Assembly (NCBI RefSeq): GCF_026000115.1
Contig: NZ_AP026867.1
Coordinates: 5,867,001 to 5,931,000 of the forward strand
DNA: 64,000 nt
Source of the DNA: Aureispira anguillae
Lineage (GTDB): Bacteria; Bacteroidota; Bacteroidia; Chitinophagales; Saprospiraceae
Direction: 5' to 3'
A program made the translations under genes and the position numbers. The notes under the pieces are model-generated. The model had not been told where the DNA came from, ran no database searches, and worked only from the letters and a program-made list of their open reading frames with translations. This document shows positions 46,260 to 53,711 of this stretch, one piece after another (the stretch's first letter is position 1; each line of letters begins with the position of its first letter).

Positions 46260-46660
46260 TTTTTATGGTTTGATTTAAACAAATTGCTCGTCGATCACCC
46301 AATGGCAGTCAAAGAACTTTTATTATTAATACTCTACAAAGGTAATGCGCTCCAAGGTTAAGGGAACTTGAATAAGGTTAATTAAGGTTAAAAGGAAATT
46401 TTTCGCATTTTGGGCAATAAAACAGACCATTTTTTCTTTTTTATATCTATATAAAAAAGAACTTATTATATCACAAACTATATAAAACAACTTATTATAC
46501 ATGCTGATTTTTTAATATATAGTTTGTAACTTGCTGCTTTAATTGTTAATTCTATCACATTTTAACAACATCCCAAAATTCCAATAGACCGATAACCTAG
46601 CTTTGCTAGCTCATGTAATAATCATCCCCTTTTTCAACTAGAATCACAATTATACATTCT
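46260..46660. other. Divergent intergenic region with operator-like box and inverted repeat
   Basis: It lies between the GLPGLI gene (-) and the gene at 46661 (+). It carries the AAGGTTAA box (46354-46391), an 11-bp inverted repeat ACAAACTATAT / ATATAGTTTGT (46473-46483, 46517-46527), two copies of AACTTATTATA, and a single GTCAAAGAAC that resembles a MITE end without its partner. It has no coding frame. Confidence 0.55.
46354..46391 (+). promoter_or_regulatory. Triple AAGGTTAA direct repeat, candidate response regulator site A
   Basis: AAGGTTAA occurs at 46354, 46374 and 46384, which are intervals of 20 and 10 bp, one or two helical turns. OmpR-family regulators bind such direct repeats. 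The 26 bases around the second and third copies (CTTGAATAAGGTTAATTAAG and following) are repeated at 48029-48052 ahead of the histidine kinase gene. Confidence 0.6.
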
Positions 46661-48022
46661 ATGAATTCATGTCCCTACCAATTCATACCAAACCTCCATT
46701 TAGTATTTATTCTATTGATTTTCCAAGCAACATCATTTGCACAAACCAGAAGTTGCCCACCGCCGTCAGAACTTGAGCTTAATCAGTTATTGCAACAGAT
46801 CACTTCCCAAACACAAAATCAAGGCTTACAAATTGGAGGTATTGTAAAAGGTTCTTTTACCAAAACCAATCAAATTGATTATGTTTTTTGGCTCAAAGAA
46901 CCAGTACAAAAAACAGCTCACTATAAACGAAAAATCGTCAAAATTGTCTGTCAAGATTCAAACTGGGAAATTGCCACTGTAGGCACTTTACCCATCGGAG
47001 CGGTCTTGTCCAAAAATAGTTTTGCAGATGTAACAGGAGATGGCATTTTAGAATGCCTATATAGCTTTTCGTATACCAATAAATACTGCGTAGATGGCTG
47101 TGCTATTATCTCTCTTCAGAATCATCAAATTCAGCAATTATATCAACAAAAAGAAAAACACAATTGCCAAGATATTGACTGGATGGGTTTTCAGCCTCAG
47201 ACCGAGCTGCCTTTTATTTCTTACACGCTAAGTTCTCACGAGCAAAACAATGAAAAAGGAATTCTCTTAAAGCGATTTACCAAGAATTATCAAACAGGAA
47301 AAGGCGCTCAAGAAATATTAGAACAAGCAGACCTTGATAGTACTGCTGCCTTTCTAATTTACGATCGTAAGACTCGTACTTTTGTCTCTCCTATAAAAGA
47401 AGCTTGTCATTCACAAGCCTTTGCTGACGGAATCCTAACTCCTGGGCATCCTGCGATTAGAACAGTGGAACAATATCTCAATAAAAAGCCAAACCAAAAT
47501 TTCCAAGTTGAAGGCGTTTGTTCTGCTCATTTTTCTACGCCATATCAGGTAGATTATTTGTTTTATAGCAATAGTTTTATGGCTCCTAATAACAGCCCTA
47601 AACGCAAAGCCATAAAAATTCGTTGTGATGGAGATCAATGGGTAATTGCAGGGATCTTATATGTGGGCATCAATTTTTCTAAAGCAAATATTCAGGATGT
47701 TAATGGCGATGGCATTGATGAAATTATTGATGAAGTCACACAGTTAGAAAAAGAGGGTTGCACCCAAACCTATAGAATCTTATCGTTTGCAGAACGAGTT
47801 GGGCAGCTTGTTTATAGCCATAAAAACAACTATGCTTCCTGCGACCATCAAACCACTCCACTTTCCTATTCCCCTCAAGGACCTCCTACGGGTACCGAAT
47901 ATACGATAAGGTTTAAGGATTTGGATCAAGATGGAACCAATGAACTTATTCAGTCTTCAGCAGAGAAACAAACTATTTTTGTCTATGATAGCAAACAAAA
48001 ATGCTATATCAAACAACGTTGA
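46661..48022 (+). CDS. Secreted protein with duplicated halves and DxDGDG-type loops
   Basis: At 453 residues it has a signal peptide (...SFAQ, about 1-28). Two halves of about 190 residues share the plan SCPPPSELELNQLL or HPAIRTVEQYLNK, then the FAQ-G--KG-F and VEGVCSAHFSTPYQVDYLF strands, then DSNWEIATVGTLPIGAVLSK or DQWVIAGILYVGINFSK. Each then has a calcium-type loop (DVTGDGILE, DVNGDGIDE), and a third loop is DLDQDGTNE near the end. The loops resemble FG-GAP/VCBS repeats. I do not recognise a named family. It lies between two AAGGTTAA boxes and upstream of the sensor kinase. Confidence 0.75.
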   Translation: MNSCPYQFIPNLHLVFILLIFQATSFAQTRSCPPPSELELNQLLQQITSQTQNQGLQIGGIVKGSFTKTNQIDYVFWLKEPVQKTAHYKRKIVKIVCQDSNWEIATVGTLPIGAVLSKNSFADVTGDGILECLYSFSYTNKYCVDGCAIISLQNHQIQQLYQQKEKHNCQDIDWMGFQPQTELPFISYTLSSHEQNNEKGILLKRFTKNYQTGKGAQEILEQADLDSTAAFLIYDRKTRTFVSPIKEACHSQAFADGILTPGHPAIRTVEQYLNKKPNQNFQVEGVCSAHFSTPYQVDYLFYSNSFMAPNNSPKRKAIKIRCDGDQWVIAGILYVGINFSKANIQDVNGDGIDEIIDEVTQLEKEGCTQTYRILSFAERVGQLVYSHKNNYASCDHQTTPLSYSPQGPPTGTEYTIRFKDLDQDGTNELIQSSAEKQTIFVYDSKQKCYIKQR

Positions 48023-48034
48023 AGTACCTTGAAT

Positions 48035-48052
48035 AAGGTTAATTAAGGTTAA
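48035..48052 (+). promoter_or_regulatory. AAGGTTAA direct repeat, candidate response regulator site B
   Basis: AAGGTTAA at 48035 and 48045 (10-bp period) stands 41-58 bp before the kinase start codon at 48093. It is the same extended word as site A. A -7-like TATCTTAG lies at 48082-48089, so the transcript would have a very short or no leader. Position and direct-repeat form suggest autoregulation by the downstream response regulator. Confidence 0.6.
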
Positions 48053-48092
48053 TAAATCAACCAAGGCGTTTATATCTTCCTTATCTTAGGGT

Positions 48093-49580
48093 ATGAACTT
48101 TGAACAACGATATCGGAATTCCAAAATCCTCTTTGGTATAAGTCTACTATTTTTAGTAGTTTTTTTGGCTGTTTGGTTGCAAAACATTTATCAAGACAAA
48201 ATTGATGAACTGCAAACAGAAGTAAGTTATTTATGGCTAAAGTCCATCAAGGAAGTAGAGAATAAGGAGTTTTCAAAAAGGGTTATTACCTCTGTTACCA
48301 ACTCTATTGACTGGTCTAACATTAAACAGCAAGATACTTCGGTTCATACCCTTATAAAAAAAATCATTATAGATACCGCTAAAACCAATCTTGTTACGGA
48401 TTCCTTTTTGTTCGTCAATCAAAAAGAAGAGATAAGTGTTGAATTTAGCATCGACTCCATTCCTTTTCCTTTTTTAACCCAACAAAAAGGAAATATAAAC
48501 CTCCAGATTCCCCCCTTAGAAGGCTCTGTAAATACAATCATGGAAAATATAGAGCAAGGGCTTACTTTTATTTTAAAAGAATTAAATCTAGATGAACAAC
48601 TACTAGCAGTTAAGTTAGATAGTCAATTATTAGCTACTAACATACCGATTCAATACAACATTCTCTACCTAAAAGATTCCATTGACTTAGAAGATAGCCA
48701 TCGAGATCGTTTTTTTATTGAAACAGCTACAGGTGCTAAGTACAGCCTAAAGATGCAGCATTATCCAAGCTATATTTGCCAAGAAATGTGGTTTGAATTT
48801 CTGATGGGTTTGCTATTGTTGGCAATTATTACGATTGCTTTTTATTATATTCTAAATAACCTAAAGGAACAAAATCGCTTAGTTAGCATCAAGAATGACT
48901 TAATTAGCAACATCACCCATGAGTTGCGAACGCCTATTTTTACGGTATCGGCAGCTTTAGAAGCCTTAGAAAGTTTTAATGGTTTAGAAGATCCGACTCG
49001 TACCAAAGAGTACATTAGCATTTCTAAAAATGAACTAAATCGGCTTTCTATTTTGGTTGAAAAAGTACTAAAAAGTTCTCTTTTTGAACAAGATACACTG
49101 CAAATTGACCCAGAAATATTTTTATTGAGTCGATTGATAGCAACCATTGCCAATTCGCTCCAATTACAGCTCGAAAAGCAAAATGCTAGCTTAGATATAA
49201 CGGCAATTCCACCAACACTCCAAGTCTATGCCGATAAAATTCACCTTACCAATGTCATTTACAATTTAATCGATAATGCCTTAAAATACAGCGCTGATCG
49301 ACCACCCATTATTCATATAAAAAGCAATACAACAGAGCAAACTACACAAATTATTGTTTCGGATAATGGAAAGGGAATTCCTGAGGAATATTTAGATCAA
49401 ATTTTTAATAAATTTTTTAGGGTGCCTGAGGGAAATTTACACCAAATTAAAGGCTATGGATTGGGGCTAAACTATGTTCAAAATATCATTCAACAACATC
49501 ACGGCACCATTACCGTCAGTAGTACAGAAGGGCAAGGCACAGCATTTATTATTTCACTTCCTAAAGCTTCTAATTCATGA
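48093..49580 (+). CDS. Membrane sensor histidine kinase
   Basis: At 495 residues, TM1 is about 13-32 and a 200-residue periplasmic sensor region without a recognised fold follows. TM2 is about 232-253. The HisKA domain has SNITHELRTPIF (phosphorylated His near residue 276). The HATPase domain has NVIYNLIDNALKYS (N box), IIVSDNGKGIPEEYL (G1), FNKFFRVPEGN and GYGLGLNYVQNIIQQHHG (G2). It is complete. The stop codon overlaps the response regulator start (ATGA), a tight operon. The periplasmic domain would sense an envelope signal; its position among GLPGLI and OMP_b-brl_3 genes suggests that those form its output. Confidence 0.93.
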   Translation: MNFEQRYRNSKILFGISLLFLVVFLAVWLQNIYQDKIDELQTEVSYLWLKSIKEVENKEFSKRVITSVTNSIDWSNIKQQDTSVHTLIKKIIIDTAKTNLVTDSFLFVNQKEEISVEFSIDSIPFPFLTQQKGNINLQIPPLEGSVNTIMENIEQGLTFILKELNLDEQLLAVKLDSQLLATNIPIQYNILYLKDSIDLEDSHRDRFFIETATGAKYSLKMQHYPSYICQEMWFEFLMGLLLLAIITIAFYYILNNLKEQNRLVSIKNDLISNITHELRTPIFTVSAALEALESFNGLEDPTRTKEYISISKNELNRLSILVEKVLKSSLFEQDTLQIDPEIFLLSRLIATIANSLQLQLEKQNASLDITAIPPTLQVYADKIHLTNVIYNLIDNALKYSADRPPIIHIKSNTTEQTTQIIVSDNGKGIPEEYLDQIFNKFFRVPEGNLHQIKGYGLGLNYVQNIIQQHHGTITVSSTEGQGTAFIISLPKASNS

Positions 49581-50278
49581 GTGCTATCAAAATCTTTTAT
49601 GTAGAAGATGAAATTTTTCTTTCTAAAATAATTAAAGAGAGTTTGGAAAGCCGTGGCTATGAGGTGTGTTTGGTGCGTGACGGTCGATTTGCAGAGGCCG
49701 AACTTTTGAATTTTCAACCTGATATTTGTGTTTTAGATGTAATGCTGCCAAACATAGATGGCTTTGAGATTGGACAGATCGTAAAAAAGCATTTTCCTGA
49801 GCTTCCAATTATTTACCTTACGGCCAAAGATCAAACACAAGATGTTCTACAAGGCTTTGAGGTTGGTGCCAATGATTATATTCGCAAACCTTGTAGCATA
49901 GAAGAGTTGAACGTTCGCATTCAAAATCTAATGGCACTCACCAAAGGAAAATCAATGCTTACCGCCACTACGCCCTACCAAGTACCCCTTGGCAATTTTA
50001 TTTTTTATACCCACAAATACATGATGGAATACTTGGGTGGCGACCCCATCAAATTATCACACAAAGAAGTAGAGTTACTAAAACTTTTTGCCCAAAATAT
50101 AAACCAAACCTTGCATCGGCAAGTCATTTTGGATAAGGTATGGGGCGACGACTCCTTTTTTAATTCTCGCAATTTAGATGTTTACATTACCAAATTGAGG
50201 GGATATTTTAAGAAAGATCCCAAAATAAAAATTATCACATTACGTGGGGTTGGCTACCATTTTTTGATCGAAGAATAG
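49577..50278 (+). CDS. OmpR-family response regulator
   Basis: At 233 residues, the receiver domain has the acidic pair Asp11/Glu12, the phospho-acceptor Asp54 (ICVLDVMLPNIDG), Thr82 (IIYLTAKD) and Lys104 (DYIRKPCS). The C-terminal winged helix (about 135-233) has KLSHKEVELLKLFAQN, VWGDDSFFNSRNLDVYITKLR and ITLRGVGYHFLI. It overlaps the kinase gene by 4 bp. It is expected to bind direct repeats; AAGGTTAA boxes upstream of its own operon and near the GLPGLI gene are the obvious candidates. Confidence 0.94.
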   Translation: MSAIKIFYVEDEIFLSKIIKESLESRGYEVCLVRDGRFAEAELLNFQPDICVLDVMLPNIDGFEIGQIVKKHFPELPIIYLTAKDQTQDVLQGFEVGANDYIRKPCSIEELNVRIQNLMALTKGKSMLTATTPYQVPLGNFIFYTHKYMMEYLGGDPIKLSHKEVELLKLFAQNINQTLHRQVILDKVWGDDSFFNSRNLDVYITKLRGYFKKDPKIKIITLRGVGYHFLIEE

Positions 50279-50295
50279 ACCATTTTTACGCTACA

Positions 50296-50473
50296 CGATG
50301 GTTTTTAAAATTTAACAGAATGGGCTTTTTCTAGCCCTATCTTAGAGGTTAGATCGTTTCACGCTTAGATATTAAATCCCAATTAAGTTGTAATTGGGAT
50401 TTAATATCTAAGAGCAAAGCGATCTAAAAATAGATAAAAGCTGCCCCAATTTTAATTTTCACAAAAATCATCG
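50296..50473. repeat. Palindromic repeat element with imperfect terminal inverted repeats
   Basis: The ends CGATGGTTTTTAAAATTT and AATTTTCACAAAAATCATCG are imperfect inverted matches. The centre is a hairpin (50351-50425) with a perfect 22-bp inner stem (CTTAGATATTAAATCCCAAT...) and an outer AGATCG / CGATCT stem. I could not find a target duplication. It lies between convergent genes. Confidence 0.55.
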
Positions 50474-50508
50474 GGTAGAGAAGACCATTTTATTGATTTT
50501 TCTTTAGT

Positions 50509-53229
50509 TTATCGATTGCGAGAAGTTTTGCGGCGAATCTGATACGATACCTTCAACATGAGATAACGCCCCAATAAAATAGATTGATTCTCAGAAATTA
50601 TCCCATCCTGATTGGATCGAGTTACTTGAACGGCTTCATTTAATATATTTTGGGCAAGGATTTCTACCTTTAATAAATCATCTTTCAGGAAGGTTCTATA
50701 AAAACTTGCTGACCAAAGCGGAACTGCAATTGCCGCATTGTATCCCGTATTGGCATAAACTCTGTAATCAAAAGAAGTCTGTAAGTTCCACTTTTTAGCG
50801 ATGGTTGCTCTTATTTTTGCTCTATAACTATGGTTGATATACGTTACCTTTAAGGCATCATTGTTTTCGTAAGTAGAATGTCCTACAGAAAATTGGGCAG
50901 CAATCGAGCAATCTATGATTTTTTTCTTTTTATTACTTAAGGTTAGACTACCATTATAATTTTGATTGAGTTGCTTGGTGAATTCTGTATTCAGCATAAT
51001 TGGACGTCTATTCAAATTGGCACCTCCCCTTATTCCCAGTTTTATGCCCAACTTTTTGAACGTTTTATTACATCCCAAATAAGCACTAACCCGATACGTC
51101 AATTCGCTATTAATTGGTACTGTAATTGCTCTAAAATTTTCATCAAAAACCCTAGATTGGATGATTGAGTTTTGTACAATATTTAGGTTGAGATTTGCAT
51201 AGAAATTGGTCGCTGTCAACTGATCCCAAATAGTTGTCCCCAAACGAATATTGTGTTGGTATTCTGGCAATAAATCGGGGTTACCAAGCCGAATGGACAA
51301 AGGATTTTGGTTGTTAACAACAGGCTGTAATTGGTCTATACGAGGCGTTGAGAATCGAGTAGTATAGTTAAATGTAATGTTTTTACTTTTAGAAAATAAG
51401 TAGCGAAACCTCAGGTTTCCAATTGGAAAATAAAATGCTTGATTGATTCGACTTGCATTGGAGGCCACCACTCCCTCCAAAGCACTTCTTTTGACCGCAA
51501 GCCCGACATCCAAATGATAAGCATCTGTTTTGCGTTTAAAAGTCATTTTTAGTTCTTGGTAATTGTTATGCCTCCAATAAGCATCCGAAAGACTATCGTT
51601 CTCTACTCTATGAGACGATTCAATATCATATACCAATTGATTATTTTGCCCATTGTGTACTCCTGCTAGGGCTCTAAATTGTAATTTATTTTGTTTGCCT
51701 ATTGGTAGTCTAAAAATGATGTTTCCTGTATATTTTTGGCTTTTTCCTACTCGACTTTGCTCCTGTTCCAAGGTATCTACCGTCTCCAACATCCCATTAT
51801 TATTGTATAGATTTGTTAAGGAATAATTATAAGAGAATGTTGGGTTAAACCTAAACCCTAAGACAAGATTCGCCACAAGTTCTTGCCCCTTTTTTTTAAA
51901 TTTTTTCTGATAATTCAGCCTAGGATTTATAGACCAGTTAATTGGATTATTGTCATAATTTTGGATGATTTGGTTTTCTAACTGATCAGATTCGCCACTC
52001 GTTGTTGCTTCATAGCTCTTTTCATTAAGTGTGAATTGATAATTGACACGACAATAAAAATTAATTTTCTGAGTACTATCAAACTCATGTTTGAACTTAC
52101 TATAAAAAATATGTTTTTGAGGCAACGACTCATTTTGATTTTGGCTATTTCTAACATACCGATTATTCGGTAATACCGACTCTAAAAATGACGTTTTTTC
52201 AGATCGGATCAAGCTATTCACATAGTTATAACTTAATCCTACACTGGTTTTTTTCGAAAAAGAGACATTCAAATTCATTCCCCCTAATAAGGTTCTAGTA
52301 ATTGCCGAACGAGAGGGACTTAGCTCAACAGCGTCTTGTCCCGCAGCACTTACATAAACACTCTCATTTACATTATTAGAAGCACCTAATAGAGATAATT
52401 TAATTTTTGGGCTAAAATAATGAAGCATTAAGTTCCCAAGATAACGATGGTTTCCTAAATTAGAAGAAGAATTTAAGCTAGCCCTAGGGGGTACCGTGCT
52501 GCCATACCCTGCCTCTATAACTCCCCAAACACCACGTTTGGCATTTTTTTTCAGTTTTAGATCAATCGTTTTTTCATCATTGGTCAACTCTAACCCATCC
52601 TTGTCTTTTTTTGTGCTGGTTATTTCTATTTTTTTTATAGCATCTGCGGGTAAGCCTTTGAGGGCAATCTGAGCATTCTCTCCAAAAAATGTTTTACCAT
52701 CGACCAACACTTCTGTTACTTTTTTTCCATTGACGGTTATTTCTCCATTTTCATCAACTTCCAATCCAGGGAGTTGTTTTAGCAGACTTTCAACATTATC
52801 ATGGGTACGAACATGAAAGGCTGCCGAGTTAAAGGCCAAAGTATCCCCCCGCATTTGAACAGGAATATGCTCAGCCGTAATTTCTATGGCTTCTAGTGTT
52901 TTTGTGGCATCTTGGAGTTGTATAGTTTCGAGTAAGGTATCTTTTGATAGGTATATTTTTTTCAGATAAGGCGTATATCCTAAATAACTGATTTGCAACA
53001 AATACAAACTATCTCGTTTGCCATCCAATTGAAACCGCCCTTGGTCATTTGTTAAGCCATAAGAAGCAAAAGAAGAATCTGGTAGATTTAATAAGACTAC
53101 TGTTGCAGCAACAAGTGGTTTATTTTCTTCATTTAGAACCGCCCCATTAACCTTTATTATTCGTTGAGCCGTTAAATCATAAGAAAAAAGAAGTAGGGTA
53201 AAAGAAATATAGAACAAAGCAAAACGCAT
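50509..53229 (-). CDS. OMP_b-brl_3 outer membrane barrel (paralogue 2)
   Basis: This protein has 906 residues from the ATG at 53229 (MRFALFYISFTLLLFSYDLTAQ, a clean signal peptide; the frame opens eight codons earlier at a TTG). The order is as in the other two copies: CRD (about 25-110, YLLQISYLGYTPYLKKIYL), plug-like domain (MRGDTLAFNSAAFHVRTHDNVES, LLKQLPGLEVDENG, VDGKTFFGENAQIALKGLPADA), then barrel. It is the middle of three minus-strand paralogues and is convergent with the two-component operon. It has a basic C-terminal end (YQIRRKTSRNR). Confidence 0.87.
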   Translation of the reverse strand: MRFALFYISFTLLLFSYDLTAQRIIKVNGAVLNEENKPLVAATVVLLNLPDSSFASYGLTNDQGRFQLDGKRDSLYLLQISYLGYTPYLKKIYLSKDTLLETIQLQDATKTLEAIEITAEHIPVQMRGDTLAFNSAAFHVRTHDNVESLLKQLPGLEVDENGEITVNGKKVTEVLVDGKTFFGENAQIALKGLPADAIKKIEITSTKKDKDGLELTNDEKTIDLKLKKNAKRGVWGVIEAGYGSTVPPRASLNSSSNLGNHRYLGNLMLHYFSPKIKLSLLGASNNVNESVYVSAAGQDAVELSPSRSAITRTLLGGMNLNVSFSKKTSVGLSYNYVNSLIRSEKTSFLESVLPNNRYVRNSQNQNESLPQKHIFYSKFKHEFDSTQKINFYCRVNYQFTLNEKSYEATTSGESDQLENQIIQNYDNNPINWSINPRLNYQKKFKKKGQELVANLVLGFRFNPTFSYNYSLTNLYNNNGMLETVDTLEQEQSRVGKSQKYTGNIIFRLPIGKQNKLQFRALAGVHNGQNNQLVYDIESSHRVENDSLSDAYWRHNNYQELKMTFKRKTDAYHLDVGLAVKRSALEGVVASNASRINQAFYFPIGNLRFRYLFSKSKNITFNYTTRFSTPRIDQLQPVVNNQNPLSIRLGNPDLLPEYQHNIRLGTTIWDQLTATNFYANLNLNIVQNSIIQSRVFDENFRAITVPINSELTYRVSAYLGCNKTFKKLGIKLGIRGGANLNRRPIMLNTEFTKQLNQNYNGSLTLSNKKKKIIDCSIAAQFSVGHSTYENNDALKVTYINHSYRAKIRATIAKKWNLQTSFDYRVYANTGYNAAIAVPLWSASFYRTFLKDDLLKVEILAQNILNEAVQVTRSNQDGIISENQSILLGRYLMLKVSYQIRRKTSRNR

Positions 53230-53345
53230 AAAAATAGAGATAATGGAACTCAAAAAACATATATATAATCCTTATACAAAAATACGCTTTTCTAACACTA
53301 AATAAAGTATTCTTAGTACAAAACATATTCTTTTAATAAGACTAA

Positions 53346-53502
53346 AACTATATTTCGATCTTAAATTCTAGACCGCTTTGCTTTTAGAGTTTAGCCCCTA
53401 TTAGGCTATGATAGGGGCTAACCTCTAAACGAATGTAATGATCGAGCAGGCTTGATGTAATACATCAACGGTATAGCTTGATCTAAGATCTGAAAAATAG
53501 TT
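53346..53502. repeat. Palindromic repeat element with hairpin core
   Basis: The ends AACTATATTTCGATCTTA and TAAGATCTGAAAAATAGTT are imperfect inverted matches. The core hairpin has arms TTTAGAGTTTAGCCCCTAT (53383-53401) and ATAGGGGCTAACCTCTAAA (53411-53429), 18 of 19 paired. The left side has the GCTTTGCTTTTAGA word also seen in the hairpin of MITE copy 1. Confidence 0.5.
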
Positions 53503-53539
53503 CCATTAATCCCTTACTTTATTTAAGTCCAATTGTTTA

Positions 53540-53695
53540 GCTACTAGCTCACTTCGTTCGTGAGGTCGCTACGCTTAGTTCGTTCCTCATGAGCGGGCTT
53601 TGCCTTTGTAGCTTTAGCTACAAGCTTACATCGTTCACTTCGTTCATACTTATAGTTCGCTTTGCTCGTGAGTCAGCAAGCTGGGGTTGTCCTGT
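53540..53695. repeat. GC-rich intergenic repeat, copy 3 (mosaic)
   Basis: A GC-rich block with many short internal palindromes (CTCACTTCGTTCGTGAG, GTAGCTTTAGCTAC). It carries the core CTCGTGAGTCAGCAAGCTGG (53665-53684) shared with 1135-1310 and 11881-11957. It lies directly downstream of the JJ barrel stop at 53712. Confidence 0.55.
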
Positions 53696-53711
53696 ACACA
53701 ACAAAATAATG

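Noticed and set aside
46300-46316. GTCAAAGAAC resembling a MITE end
   Set aside because: No partner end and no target duplication were found in the gap; a single short match is not enough.
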